Source of the DNA: Burkholderia ubonensis
Lineage (GTDB): Bacteria; Pseudomonadota; Gammaproteobacteria; Burkholderiales; Burkholderiaceae
Reading direction: 5' to 3'
Length of the DNA: 64,000 bases
Assembly: GCF_001718695.1 (NCBI RefSeq)
Contig: NZ_CP013420.1
Span: 1,302,001-1,366,000 of the forward strand
Part shown: in pieces, positions 1-8,750 of the stretch
How positions within the stretch are numbered: the first letter of the stretch is position 1
Layout of the letters: each line of letters starts with the position of its first letter
Program-made: the position numbers and the translations under genes
Notes under the pieces: model-generated
What the model was told of the DNA's origin: nothing
Seen by the model: the letters and a program-made list of their open reading frames with translations, nothing else
The model's database searches: none

Positions 1-1477
1 CAGCCGGATTGACTCCCAGGCCTGCACCCCCAAGCACGCCGGCCACGATGCCGCGTTCGGCCGTGTTCGACGTGCCCGGCTCGCGCAGGAACAACGAACC
101 AATGTCCGCCAGCTTGCCCAGCTCCCCGCCCTGGCCCATCGCCATCGCGCGCTTGCCATACGCGTTCGACGTAACCGCTCCCATCAGCGCCCTCGGGCTG
201 ATGTTGCCGCCCGGCGACTTCGCCACGAGCGGCTCGATCGTCTTCCCGATCGCATACTGCCGGCGCGCAGCCGCGTACCGAGCGGCTTCGTCTGGCGATA
301 GCTGCGGCAGGAACGAATCTTCGATTTCGCCCTGCAGGTCGCTCAGCGCATGCCGTAGGTCCCCGTTAGACGTGCTGCGGATCGTCGACTTCAGCTTCGT
401 CAGAAACGGCCGCAGCTTCGCGCCATCGAGTTGCCGGGCGGATGACGTCGCGCCACCACCTGCGAGCGTCTGGCGCGGGCCGGCGAGCGCTTCCAGATCG
501 TTGATGTACCCCTGCACGACACCCTGCACTTCCGGCAGCTGGTTGCCCTTCGCGCGCTGCAGGCGATTGAGGAACGCGTTGTCGATCGGAATGCTGTGCG
601 CGGCCGTGATCGCGTCGATCTCGGTCCCCGACTTCTTCATCGCGTTGGCGTACACCTGGCGCGTGAGCTTGTCGCCTTCGCCCCCAATCGACTGGATCAA
701 GCGCTGGTTGAACACGCGCTGATTCGCACCCGACGTCTCGCCGGAGAACGGCACGTCCGACGACAGCTGCCCGGCGATGCGCCCGAATTTGTTCTCGTAC
801 ATCTGGTCCGGCCGGAAGCGGAAGCCCATCTCATGCGCTTCGCGCGCGAGCCGTAGTGTCTCCGGATCGACTTCCGGAAGTGCGCGAGCAGCGGCGCGCA
901 CGGCGCCGCGGCCGACGGCGTTCGCACCAGCTCGGGCGGCGCCGGCCGCGCCTTCACCAGTCGCCAGCACGCCGCGCGGCACTTCCGGGATCCGAGCGAG
1001 CATCGGTGATTCAACCGGCAGCCCTTGCAGCGCGTGCATCAGCCCAGAATTGCCGAGCGCCTCGACGTCGGCCCGGCCGGCCTCGGTGCGCGGCTGGTAC
1101 GTCAGCTTGTCGGCCAACGCAGCGCCGGCGCGTTCGCCTTCGTCGATACCCTGCTGCGTGCCGTACTTGCCACTCGTGAGCGTCTTGCCGATACCGTATG
1201 CGGCGCCTACGGGCGCGGCCAGCGCGCCGGTTGCAGCCGACAGGCCGGCTTCACCGAGCCCGACCGCGCTCTTGCCCAATCCGAGCAGGCGCTCCGCTAT
1301 GGTATCGGCGTGCTTCGACGCCGGAGCCGGCGTCGGTTCATCAGGCGGCAAGCGATCGAGAGGCGCAACAGGGCCGCGCGGCTCTGCCGCAACCGGCGCC
1401 GAACTGCCATACTTGTCCCACGGTCCCGTCGTGGACGCGGCGGTATCCTGCGCGTATTTCTCCCACGGGCCGGCCAT
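1..1477 (-). CDS. Internal virion (ejection) protein, 3' part cut off by window edge
   Basis: Open reading frame from an ATG at 1477 that runs off the left edge without a stop (about 492 residues visible). The ATG overlaps the TAA of the upstream gene by one base. The N-terminus has two copies of a GPW(E/D)KY motif (residues 3-8 and 18-23), a short motif common near the ends of podovirus internal virion proteins. The rest is Ala/Gly-rich and mostly helical, with no catalytic motif seen. It is the last visible gene of the late operon, where ejection proteins usually lie. The role is inferred from position and the motif; I cannot assign a named family. Confidence 0.6.
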   Translation of the reverse strand, partial: MAGPWEKYAQDTAASTTGPWDKYGSSAPVAAEPRGPVAPLDRLPPDEPTPAPASKHADTIAERLLGLGKSAVGLGEAGLSAATGALAAPVGAAYGIGKTLTSGKYGTQQGIDEGERAGAALADKLTYQPRTEAGRADVEALGNSGLMHALQGLPVESPMLARIPEVPRGVLATGEGAAGAARAGANAVGRGAVRAAARALPEVDPETLRLAREAHEMGFRFRPDQMYENKFGRIAGQLSSDVPFSGETSGANQRVFNQRLIQSIGGEGDKLTRQVYANAMKKSGTEIDAITAAHSIPIDNAFLNRLQRAKGNQLPEVQGVVQGYINDLEALAGPRQTLAGGGATSSARQLDGAKLRPFLTKLKSTIRSTSNGDLRHALSDLQGEIEDSFLPQLSPDEAARYAAARRQYAIGKTIEPLVAKSPGGNISPRALMGAVTSNAYGKRAMAMGQGGELGKLADIGSLFLREPGTSNTAERGIVAGVLGGAGLGVNPA

Positions 1478-2952
1478 TACATCTTCTCCCAGTTGCTTTG
1501 CTTCGACGGGTCGCCGCCCTTGAACCGGTACCCGCCTTCAACTGTGCCGACCGCCGGCGCGCCTTCACCGCGCCCTGAAATGCGGGCTTTCTGCTGAGAT
1601 TGGACTTCGGCGGGGGCTTGGCGCGCCGCGGCCATCTCCTTTTCCATCATCGAAAGGACCGCGTTCAGCTGCTCAGGCGTACTGGCGGTGGACAGCAGTT
1701 CGCGCGCGTGCTCTTTGTCGGACACCGTCGGCACACCGGTCGGACTGATCGCACGAGCGTAGGCGTTCACCGACGTGTTCAGCGCCGTGCCGAGCGCAAC
1801 GACGCGCGGATCGCCAGTACCCGTTTGAGCAGCCTGCATCGCACGGTTCACGCCAGGGAACTCGGTGCGCGGCAGCGCGGCCGAGGCTTCACGTACGAGC
1901 GGGAAAGTCTTCTGTGCTTCGGCGACGGCCATGCCGATGTTCGCCGCGCGAGTGGCGCCTGTCCGGGCGGCTGCCTTCTCGCCCTGGAACCCGGCATTGG
2001 CGGCGGCGATGTCCGCCCCCGTGCCGCCTGCTTCGCGCTCCTGACGCATCACCTCGCGACGCAGCGCGATGATGTTCTTCGCGCCCTGTGCGCCACGGCC
2101 GAGGTTCTGGTAGACCGACGTATCGCCCGCGCGCGCCTGTTCTGCCAGAAACTTCAGGTCTTCCGGCGAGAATTTCGCGTCGTCACCGTTTGCCATCGCG
2201 ATCGCCTGCCGGCGAAGCGCGATCGATTCAGCACGCAGCTGATTCGATTCGGCGCGGGCTTGCCGACGGTCTTCGCGGTTCAGCGCATTGTCTTCCGCGC
2301 GTTGGCGCAGCGCGTCATAGCGCTCCTGCAGCTGTGCGATCTGCAGCTGATGCTGGAACTGCTGCTGAATCTGCGCGGCCTGCTGCTTCGCCTGCGAGTC
2401 GAGGATTGGCGTCAGTTGCTGCAGGCCGGCCATCAGGTCGGCACCGGACAGGCCCTGATCCTTCAGAACCTTGATCGCGCCATCGAGCGAAAGCGGTCCG
2501 GCTGATTGCTGCATCGGGCCGGGGGTATTCGAAGGCGGCGCTGGAATTTGTGCAGGTGTCGCCTGCGCCGGCGAGCCCGCAGTCGGCAGCGGCCGAAACG
2601 GGGCGATGGGCGGCTTCCCCGACATACCTGCGGGCATCCCAGGCGGCAACGGGGGCGTGTTTCCGGCCATCGGCGGGGGTTGAAGCATGCCTGCCGCTGG
2701 CTGTTGCGTCGGTACCGACGGCTGACCCGGATTCGGTGCCTGCGGCGGGGGCGGCATTTGCGCCGGCTGGCCAGCCAGAAGCTGCGGCAAAGCGTTGCCG
2801 GCCGCCTCGAGCGCAGCCTGTTTGCGCTGGCGGTCCTGCTGTTCCTGCTGAAACTGAGCGAGCTGCAGCGCACGCAGCTGACGCTGCGCAGCTTGCTGCT
2901 CGGCAGCCTGCTGATACTGGAGGAAGTAAGGAAGTCCCGCGAGTCCGGCCAT
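1477..2952 (-). CDS. Internal virion structural protein, Gln/Pro-rich
   Basis: 491 aa. Residues about 10-50 are a Gln-rich predicted coiled coil, 60-150 are Pro/Gln/Met-rich and probably disordered, and 185-260 is a long Gln/Arg/Ala-rich helical region. The C-terminus contains GGDPSKQSNWEKM, a tail seen on some podovirus internal proteins, and its WEK resembles the GPWEKY repeats that open the next gene. Lies 3 bp after the upstream gene in the late operon. Probably packaged inside the capsid or ejected with the DNA. That role is inferred from composition and order, not from a catalytic domain. Confidence 0.6.
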   Translation of the reverse strand: MAGLAGLPYFLQYQQAAEQQAAQRQLRALQLAQFQQEQQDRQRKQAALEAAGNALPQLLAGQPAQMPPPPQAPNPGQPSVPTQQPAAGMLQPPPMAGNTPPLPPGMPAGMSGKPPIAPFRPLPTAGSPAQATPAQIPAPPSNTPGPMQQSAGPLSLDGAIKVLKDQGLSGADLMAGLQQLTPILDSQAKQQAAQIQQQFQHQLQIAQLQERYDALRQRAEDNALNREDRRQARAESNQLRAESIALRRQAIAMANGDDAKFSPEDLKFLAEQARAGDTSVYQNLGRGAQGAKNIIALRREVMRQEREAGGTGADIAAANAGFQGEKAAARTGATRAANIGMAVAEAQKTFPLVREASAALPRTEFPGVNRAMQAAQTGTGDPRVVALGTALNTSVNAYARAISPTGVPTVSDKEHARELLSTASTPEQLNAVLSMMEKEMAAARQAPAEVQSQQKARISGRGEGAPAVGTVEGGYRFKGGDPSKQSNWEKM

Positions 2953-2955
2953 GGC

Positions 2956-3990
2956 TTACCCCATCGTGAAACCGTACTGGTTCCCGCCGCCCGAGTAGTA
3001 CGGACTGGACGTGAACGCGCCGCTGAAGTCGCCCCCGCCGAACGATCCCGTGGTGCCGTTGAAGAAATTGCCGAAACCGCCTGCGTTTTGCACGGCGTTC
3101 CCAAGGCCCGAAATTCCCTGAGCCACACTGCTGCCCAGCGCGCCGGCGCCCTGCGCCTGGCTCTGGAACGGCACCGACTGAGCGCCAGCGCCGTAGTTCA
3201 TGTACGGGATGATTCCGCTCATGATCCCTTCGGCGGGGCCGTACACGTTCGAGTTCAGGAACGAACCGTACGTATTCGCCAACGATCCCGGCACGCCGGC
3301 GATCGTCTGCGCAGTGTTGTATGGCGTTGAGCCGGCCGCCAGTGTGTACCCGGGCGCTGCCTGCAGCTGCGACGTGCCGAGCTCGCCGTATCGTCCAGCG
3401 GTGCCGGCTGCTCCCGTATAGCCCTGCAGACCCTGAAGCGCGCGCGACAGCTGGTTGTTCTGCCAGTCGATGTTGAAGTTCGACATGGCCTGGTTCGCGA
3501 CTCCTGCACCGGCTGCCGACGAGCCGAGCCCGTACATCGAATTGTTCGCGTTGACTTGATCCTGCACCTGCTGCTGCGTCCGAGCATACAGCGCGCTCTG
3601 CGGATCAAGGCCCATGCCGAACACCTGCTTCCCGGCACCAAGCAGATCGTTCTGCGTGTTCAGGTTCTGGGTGCCCTCGTAGTTCATCAAGGAACCGAGA
3701 TAGCCGTACTGGTTGCCGGCGACGTTCGCGGCATTCTGGTATGCACCGCCGTACGCGTTGTTCGCGTTCAGACCGCCATACAGCGACTGCAGACCGTATT
3801 GCCCCAGGTCGTTCCCGCTATAGATCTGGTTGATGTTCGACAGCAGGTTCTGCCAGGTGGTGTCGGCGGTGCCGAGCCCGGTCGGGGTGTAATAGGACGC
3901 GCCGCCCCCGCTCGTGCTGGGCGACATGGCTCCCGAAATTGCGGAGCCGGCGACGCTCCCGACTACCCCAGCGACTGCTCCCCACGGCAT
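2956..3990 (-). CDS. Virion-associated Gly/Asn/Tyr-rich protein
   Basis: 344 aa. The N-terminal 22 residues form a small-residue hydrophobic helix (MPWGAVAGVVGSVAGS...). The remainder is rich in Gly, Asn, Ser, Ala and Tyr (YGG, GQYG, GAGA patches), a low-complexity composition typical of virion structural or ejection proteins. It starts 3 bp after the cupin gene and is followed by the two internal protein genes. No enzymatic motif seen. The N-terminal helix could be a membrane-interacting segment used during DNA ejection; that is a guess. Confidence 0.55.
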   Translation of the reverse strand: MPWGAVAGVVGSVAGSAISGAMSPSTSGGGASYYTPTGLGTADTTWQNLLSNINQIYSGNDLGQYGLQSLYGGLNANNAYGGAYQNAANVAGNQYGYLGSLMNYEGTQNLNTQNDLLGAGKQVFGMGLDPQSALYARTQQQVQDQVNANNSMYGLGSSAAGAGVANQAMSNFNIDWQNNQLSRALQGLQGYTGAAGTAGRYGELGTSQLQAAPGYTLAAGSTPYNTAQTIAGVPGSLANTYGSFLNSNVYGPAEGIMSGIIPYMNYGAGAQSVPFQSQAQGAGALGSSVAQGISGLGNAVQNAGGFGNFFNGTTGSFGGGDFSGAFTSSPYYSGGGNQYGFTMG

Positions 3991-3993
3991 GGC

Positions 3994-4281
3994 TTACCCC
4001 TTCATCAACGTTTCCGGATCCGCCACGCTTTCGGCGTGGATACAGAGCCATGTCAGGTTTGTCAGCGCGGTAATGCGATGCACGCGGCCAGCCTTCACTT
4101 CGAGCATGCACGGACCGTGCAGCACGCTCAGCTCCCCGTCGACGTCGAGCATCGCGGTGCCGTGCGCCAGATAGCTGAGGTGGTCGTAGTCGTGCACGTG
4201 CTTCTGCACTTCCTCGCCGGCATGCAGCGTCTGCTCGCGCGCGTACACGCCGCCGGCGGAGAAGTGGTGCTTGATGGTCAT
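3994..4281 (-). CDS. Small cupin-domain protein
   Basis: 95 aa when started at the ATG at 4281, which overlaps the TGA of the oxygenase gene (ATGA); the longer frame back to a GTG at 4290 is less likely. A single beta-barrel cupin is indicated by the metal-binding pattern H28-x-H30 with H34, and a second motif G65-x-x-H68. Substrate unknown. The tight coupling to an Asp/Asn-hydroxylase-like gene, between lysis genes and internal virion protein genes, suggests the two work together or on the same target. Cupins range from enzymes to sensors, so no reaction is assigned. Confidence 0.7.
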   Translation of the reverse strand: MTIKHHFSAGGVYAREQTLHAGEEVQKHVHDYDHLSYLAHGTAMLDVDGELSVLHGPCMLEVKAGRVHRITALTNLTWLCIHAESVADPETLMKG

Positions 4282-4841
4282 TTCTCGCACCTGATCGACA
4301 CGATCAGCGTGATCCGATCGTCGTCGCCTTCGTTGACCACTTCATGCTCCTTCGTGTTATCGAAGTACCAGACCTCCCCCGGCGCCATCGCAACCGTCTC
4401 GTTCTCGACGCGGTTCCAGCACTTCGGGTTCGACTGCAGCGGGACGTACAGCTTCGTGTTGTAGTGCCGTACGTGCCAGTTGTCGTCGGCGTGCGGCAAG
4501 ACGCGCTTGCCGGCGGGGACCTTCGTGATGAGGATGCCGCCCAGCCGCGTTCCCTCGACGCGCGCCATCAGGCCAAACACGATCGGGCGAACCTGCGGTA
4601 GCGCGTACCACTCCGGATAGAAGACGGCGTCATGGGCGTCGTTGAACCCGGTGTAGTCTCCGGCCGCCTTGTACGGCTTCTCGTCGTTGTACCGAAGCCA
4701 GATATCCGACACGTCGGCGTGCGGGCCGCCTTCCGGGTCGGTGCGCGCGGTATGCCGATTCCACAGCCCCGGTTGCCGCGCAATCGCGAGCAGCAGTGGG
4801 GCCGTGTCAATACCACCACCGATTCGGATCAGGTTGTTCAT
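4278..4841 (-). CDS. Aspartyl/asparaginyl beta-hydroxylase-like 2-oxoglutarate oxygenase
   Basis: 187 aa from the ATG at 4841, overlapping the holin stop (ATGA). The C-terminal half has the double-stranded beta-helix layout of the AspH family: PHADD with iron-ligand candidates H117 and D119, a distal H166 (KEHEVVNEG), and R176 (DDRITL) placed to bind 2-oxoglutarate. Such enzymes hydroxylate Asp or Asn side chains, or small molecules, using Fe(II), O2 and 2-oxoglutarate. Lies in the late operon next to lysis genes and is followed by a cupin. The target could be a host protein or a virion protein; nothing in the sequence decides this. Confidence 0.8.
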   Translation of the reverse strand: MNNLIRIGGGIDTAPLLLAIARQPGLWNRHTARTDPEGGPHADVSDIWLRYNDEKPYKAAGDYTGFNDAHDAVFYPEWYALPQVRPIVFGLMARVEGTRLGGILITKVPAGKRVLPHADDNWHVRHYNTKLYVPLQSNPKCWNRVENETVAMAPGEVWYFDNTKEHEVVNEGDDDRITLIVSIRCEK

Positions 4842-5236
4842 TTGCCTTTGACCTGTTGATAGACGTGCATCCCGCCGAGCCCGAGCATGCCGATCGTGAT
4901 CGTCGCGAGTTGCGTGAGATCCATTTCCGTCAAGACGATGTGGTGCCCGAAAAGCGCGGAGATGTCGCTCATCGCCGGCCGGAGTACGAAGTTCCAGGCG
5001 TACCCGGTCACGCACACCCACCCCATGCCGCCACGCCAGTGCTGCAACGGGTCGCTGCTCTGCGCCTCGGCCTGGTTGATCTGCATTTGGCCAGTGATCT
5101 GCGCGAGCTCGCCCGTCTGCTGCAGCTGGAGCAACTGCAACTTTGCTGCGGCCGCCTGCGCCGGATCCGGCCATACGCGATCGATGACCTTCCCGACAAC
5201 GTCGGAAACTGCGGAAATCGGGTCGAGGAATCCCAT
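4838..5236 (-). CDS. Holin, GTA-type three-TM family-like
   Basis: 132 aa from the ATG at 5236, which shares one base with the endolysin stop (TGATG). Starts MGFLDPISAVSDVVGKV; has an amphipathic Gln/Leu-rich middle, then a membrane segment GMGWVCVTGYAWNFVLRP and a second near ITIGMLGLGGMHVYQQV. The W-x-x-x-x-x-x-x-WN-x-x-LRP pattern resembles the three-TM holin family known from gene transfer agents and many proteobacterial phages. It would form inner-membrane pores that release or trigger the endolysin encoded just upstream. Confidence 0.7.
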   Translation of the reverse strand: MGFLDPISAVSDVVGKVIDRVWPDPAQAAAAKLQLLQLQQTGELAQITGQMQINQAEAQSSDPLQHWRGGMGWVCVTGYAWNFVLRPAMSDISALFGHHIVLTEMDLTQLATITIGMLGLGGMHVYQQVKGK

Positions 5237-5718
5237 CACGCGGCCCCCTTCAAAAGGTTGTTGGCGATGCGGTTCGCCCACCCGTGGCTGAACGACGGCC
5301 AGTTGTGCAGGTCGGCCAGATATTTCAGCCGGTATGCGAGGAACCGCGCGACGATGCGCAGCGGGTCCGCTGCGTTCACCGCGGCGATCGTCACCGGTCC
5401 GATCCGGCCGTCAACTTCCACGCCCGCAGCCTTCTGCAACCAGGTCACCGGTAGCCCGCCGTTATACGCGGCATCGAAGACCTGGAACGCCACGCGCGGA
5501 TCGAACTGGTCGCAGTAGTACGGATCCCAGTAGACCGTTTTCGCGATCAACCTCGCCGTAGCCTGCGGAAGCTGGCGCATATCACCGCCGTACCCATGCG
5601 CACGCGCGACGCGAGCAGTGACGCCCCACATCGTTTCGCCGCCAGGGTCGGCCGAGTTGTTCGAATACCCGCCCTCGTTGCCCATCAGGGACGCGAAGGC
5701 GTCGTCGAAGCTGCTCAC
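5236..5718 (-). CDS. Endolysin, GH108-type N-acetylmuramidase
   Basis: 160 aa. The N-terminus FASLMGNEGGYSNNSADPGGETMWGVT matches the glycosyl hydrolase 108 signature; E15 of the EGGY motif is the expected catalytic acid. The C-terminal part (DGRIGPVT...A) looks like the peptidoglycan-binding segment usually fused to GH108. No signal peptide, so it should need the adjacent holin to reach the cell wall. The start overlaps the stop of the 74-aa gene. Length is normal for the family. Confidence 0.88.
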   Translation of the reverse strand: MSSFDDAFASLMGNEGGYSNNSADPGGETMWGVTARVARAHGYGGDMRQLPQATARLIAKTVYWDPYYCDQFDPRVAFQVFDAAYNGGLPVTWLQKAAGVEVDGRIGPVTIAAVNAADPLRIVARFLAYRLKYLADLHNWPSFSHGWANRIANNLLKGAA

Positions 5719-5939
5719 AGCTTGCCCACCGCATGCAGGATCTGCTCGACCTTCTGCTCCGGGGTGGCGAGTACGTCGGTGACGATCGACGTCAAATTCG
5801 ACTCCAGGTCAGTGAGTTCCTTCGCCGCGTTGCCGAGGCCAACGATTTCCTCGACCTTGTCGACGAAGGCGCGGCCGTCATTCGCCAGCGCCTGGAAACG
5901 CGCCTCGATGGCGGATTTGATCGATTCGAGCATGTCCAT
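5715..5939 (-). CDS. Small helical phage protein
   Basis: 74 aa, acidic and fully helical in appearance (IKSAIEARFQALANDGRAFVDKVEEIVGL...), with no membrane segment. It sits 3 bp after a small membrane protein gene and overlaps the endolysin start by 4 bp, so it belongs to the lysis cassette. It could be a cytoplasmic partner of the lysis genes, but I do not recognise a family. Confidence 0.55.
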   Translation of the reverse strand: MDMLESIKSAIEARFQALANDGRAFVDKVEEIVGLGNAAKELTDLESNLTSIVTDVLATPEQKVEQILHAVGKL

Positions 5940-5942
5940 CTC

Positions 5943-6131
5943 CTAGAGGAACTTCTTGAAGCCGCCGCCCGCGCCGTAAGCGGCGAGCGCGACCAGGGCG
6001 TACATGAAAACGCGCCACGCCAGTCCGAGGACACCCCGGCCGACGTTGAGCTGGAAACGCTGGGTGATGCCGCTTTCGATCTGCTCGGCGATCGCCTTGA
6101 CGTCGTCTTCGGTGAGAGTCCGGTTTCCCAT
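5943..6131 (-). CDS. Small single-TM protein in lysis cassette
   Basis: 62 aa. The N-terminal half is charged and amphipathic (LTEDDVKAIAEQIESGI). One C-terminal membrane helix (about residues 33-56, GLAWRVFMYALVALAAYGAG) ends in a basic tail GGFKKFL. It precedes the helical 74-aa gene, endolysin and holin. Placement and topology would suit an accessory holin, pinholin or spanin-like part, but no signature separates these. Confidence 0.55.
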   Translation of the reverse strand: MGNRTLTEDDVKAIAEQIESGITQRFQLNVGRGVLGLAWRVFMYALVALAAYGAGGGFKKFL

Positions 6132-6143
6132 GGTTTCCCCGAT

Positions 6144-6494
6144 TTACTGGTGAGATTGTGGTTTTGTTTCCCGCCCGTCGGAAATCTGGTCCGACGGCGG
6201 CGTTTCGACGTCCCGGATCTGCTGCGGGCGCCGTGCTGCCTGCGAAATCAGGTTGTTCAACGTGTCCTGCCGGCCCACCACTTCGTTTCGCATCGACTCG
6301 ACCGCGGCCTGAGCGCCGCGCGCTTGCCGCGCGTTCTCGACGAGCAGCATCGGCAGCCAGCGCACCGAGCAATCCCACTGATCCACCGAGTGGCCGGTCT
6401 GCGGGTTCTGCCCGAGCATGTGCACCCAGAACATGCATGCGTCGCCGACGCACGGCTTGCCGAGCAGTGGGCAAACTGGTTCCTTTTTCTTCAC
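6144..6494 (-). CDS. Cys-rich N-terminal phage protein of unknown function
   Basis: 116 aa. The N-terminus holds CPLLGKPCVGDACMFW with a further Cys near residue 42, a spacing that suggests a metal or Fe-S site. The C-terminal half is helical with many Arg, Gln and Glu residues. The start overlaps the end of the collar-like gene by 4 bp (ATGA). Sits between tail genes and the lysis cassette. Function not known to me. Confidence 0.6.
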   Translation of the reverse strand: MKKKEPVCPLLGKPCVGDACMFWVHMLGQNPQTGHSVDQWDCSVRWLPMLLVENARQARGAQAAVESMRNEVVGRQDTLNNLISQAARRPQQIRDVETPPSDQISDGRETKPQSHQ

Positions 6495-7117
6495 GATTTC
6501 ACCGCCACGATCTGGTCGACGTATTTGCAGTTCGCCGTCAGCGTGTGGCTGTGCGCCCCACCACCGCCGGTGTTCTGCAGGTTCGCCGTGCTGGAATTGA
6601 CCGTCAGGCTCGTGGTCGCGCCGCCGGTCGCCGCGGCAATTGCGAACGATGTCCCGCCGCCACCATAGTTCGCTCCGCTCGCCGCATTCGTATAGAACGA
6701 CGCGCCACCCGGCCCCGGATGCGTGTGGGGGTTCTCCGTCGTACCGTGCACGTGCCCCGAATCCGTGTGTGCGTGCGCCGGCATCTCGGCGACAGACAGC
6801 ACGTGTCCGTCTCCGGAAATCGGCCCGAGAATCAGATTCCCCGCACCGACCGTGCCGCCCGACCCCGAGAACGCGGAGGGCGTCACGCTACGCATGAACG
6901 CGTCGAGGTAGATCGCGTTCGTCTGTGCCGTCCAACCGAGCGGCGCGGACGCCTGCTGAAATGCCATCGTCGTGCCGCTCGGCGCGGTCAACGTACCGGT
7001 AGGGTTCGCGTTCGCATTGACCTGATTCACGATGAAATTGAAGTCGGCCATCACCTGCGACGCGTCGGCGGTCGTCCCGTTCTGCAGGTTGTTAGGCAGG
7101 TTGCCGATAATGGGCAT
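6491..7117 (-). CDS. Tail collar / short fibre-like protein
   Basis: 208 aa. Ser/Thr/Gly/Ala-rich with several His-x-His motifs (AHAHTD, GHVHG, HTHPG, GAHSH). This is the pattern of metal-coordinating trimeric fibre tips such as T4 gp12-like collar domains. A short APSGTTMAFQQASAPLGW segment near residue 45 matches the start of a tail-collar domain. It follows the gp10-like hub gene by 3 bp. Likely part of the tail or receptor-binding apparatus. Confidence 0.7.
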   Translation of the reverse strand: MPIIGNLPNNLQNGTTADASQVMADFNFIVNQVNANANPTGTLTAPSGTTMAFQQASAPLGWTAQTNAIYLDAFMRSVTPSAFSGSGGTVGAGNLILGPISGDGHVLSVAEMPAHAHTDSGHVHGTTENPHTHPGPGGASFYTNAASGANYGGGGTSFAIAAATGGATTSLTVNSSTANLQNTGGGGAHSHTLTANCKYVDQIVAVKS

Positions 7118-7120
7118 AGC

Positions 7121-8740
7121 TCACCTCTGGTTCGTATAGCCGGCGTCCTGGTACCGGGCGAAGAAGGTTCCGATCTGGATCTCGTTGACCGGTGTCACCA
7201 GCACGTCGATGGCCATCTTCTGGAAGACGAGAGCGATCGGCCACGGGATCGTGTACACGTGCGGAATGGACGTGTCGCTCGACCAGTTCGCCAGCCCCCA
7301 CGTGAAGGCCCCCCAAACCGATCCGCTCGGCTGCGTCGTCACGAACGTCGTGCCGAGCGTGCTGTCCTGATCGTCCAGGGCCGTGAGATTGAAATTCACG
7401 CCGTTGCCGGTCGACGAAAGCTCGATCGTCGACTCGACCACCTGGATCTGTTGCATGTGGCCAGTCTTCGGGAAGCTGGCGGAGCGCAGATGCGCGGTCA
7501 GCGCGACGCCGGCGTCCGCGTAGGAGCTGCTCGAGGTGGGGATCGTCGTACTGATGAACAGCGCGGCACCGCGCGCGGCACTCGACAGCACGAAGACGTT
7601 CCCGTACTGAGCGGCGCAGTCGTACGGAAAGCTGTGCGGACCAGTCCAACGCTTCCGGCGGATGTCGTACCAGTAGTCGTTCGTCTGCGCCTGCCCCTGG
7701 ATCAACGTCGGTACGCAGACCCGGTAGATGTTCCCCGAGAACGAAGCACTGATGCGCGACGGCTGGGTGGCGTTCTGGAACGGCACCTGGAGATCGGCGG
7801 GGAAATCCGTTCCCGGCCGACTCGACAGCGGCACCAGCATGCCGAGAAAGTTCAGGATGTAAGGCGCATCGGGGCCTGCGAAGAAGATCCCGAACGGTCC
7901 CTGCACGACGCTGCGCGGCGCGATGCACCCGGTCGTGAGCGAGATGTAATTGAGCGCCAGATTGTTCGTGGTCGGATCGCCCGTCACCTGCCAGACCTGG
8001 GATTGCTTGAACACCACCAGCGCCCCGATCACGCCGCCCGACGTGGTCTGGATTGGCAGGCCCGACTGCGCAGTGACCGGTGTCGTATCGCCGACGGTTA
8101 CCGCCTGCGTCGCGTTCGTACGCGTGGTCGGCGCGAGCGTATCGCTGAAATTGAGCGTGTTCCCGACGGCGAACCAGGCGCGGTTGTTGAAGTTCGCGAC
8201 CGACGTCGGCACTCCCGTGAGGGGGTTCGTGGCCAGGTTCGCCGACGACCAAGCCGGCGCGGCCGGGTTCGAGATGTCGAGAACCCCGAAGAAGTTCGAC
8301 CCCACCCCGCTGAATCCCGGGTGAGTCACGAGGATCTTTGTGCTGACGACCGCCATCGTAGGGGGTGTCCACGGCCCGCTGGTCGAGGGCGACGACGGGA
8401 CGTTCCCCGCCGTGACGCCAGTGATCGTGACAAACGAATTCGTCAGCAGGTTGTATGCGAACGGCTCGTCGAACCCCGGATTGCGCGCGGTCGACACCAT
8501 TCCATACGCGATCGTTCCGATGACAATGAACACCGACACGAACGTCGGCGTGGTGAAGCTGCCGAACGACGTAGCAGCGCTGCCGACGCCCGGGCGTGCC
8601 ACGACGATTTCCGGGTTGCCCTGGTCGAATACGAGATTGGTCAGCAGCTGGCAGGCGCCCGGGAACGCGTCCGTTGCGTCGAACGCATCGCATAGCCCCT
8701 TCGGGGTGAAGCGGACCGGCTTCGCATTGCGGATCGCCAT
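7121..8740 (-). CDS. P22 gp10-like tail hub / DNA-stabilisation protein
   Basis: 539 aa, almost all beta, with repeated blade-like segments (for example NNRAWFAVGNTLNFSD, VVFKQSQVWQVTGD, GNIYRVCVPT, YWYDIRRKRWTGP). These recall podovirus hub proteins that close the portal channel after packaging. It follows the adaptor gene in the usual adaptor-then-hub order. The ATG at 8740 has a GAGAGG-type ribosome site. Assignment rests on blade repeats and gene order. Confidence 0.68.
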   Translation of the reverse strand: MAIRNAKPVRFTPKGLCDAFDATDAFPGACQLLTNLVFDQGNPEIVVARPGVGSAATSFGSFTTPTFVSVFIVIGTIAYGMVSTARNPGFDEPFAYNLLTNSFVTITGVTAGNVPSSPSTSGPWTPPTMAVVSTKILVTHPGFSGVGSNFFGVLDISNPAAPAWSSANLATNPLTGVPTSVANFNNRAWFAVGNTLNFSDTLAPTTRTNATQAVTVGDTTPVTAQSGLPIQTTSGGVIGALVVFKQSQVWQVTGDPTTNNLALNYISLTTGCIAPRSVVQGPFGIFFAGPDAPYILNFLGMLVPLSSRPGTDFPADLQVPFQNATQPSRISASFSGNIYRVCVPTLIQGQAQTNDYWYDIRRKRWTGPHSFPYDCAAQYGNVFVLSSAARGAALFISTTIPTSSSSYADAGVALTAHLRSASFPKTGHMQQIQVVESTIELSSTGNGVNFNLTALDDQDSTLGTTFVTTQPSGSVWGAFTWGLANWSSDTSIPHVYTIPWPIALVFQKMAIDVLVTPVNEIQIGTFFARYQDAGYTNQR

Positions 8741-8750
8741 GTCGCGCCTC

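Noticed and set aside
5008..5199. Second overlapping lysis gene inside the holin gene (spanin-like)
   Set aside because: Ser/Arg-rich shadow frame without signal peptide or membrane segment.
6158..8695. Long plus-strand ORF (845 aa)
   Set aside because: Arg-rich antisense shadow of the tail hub and collar genes.
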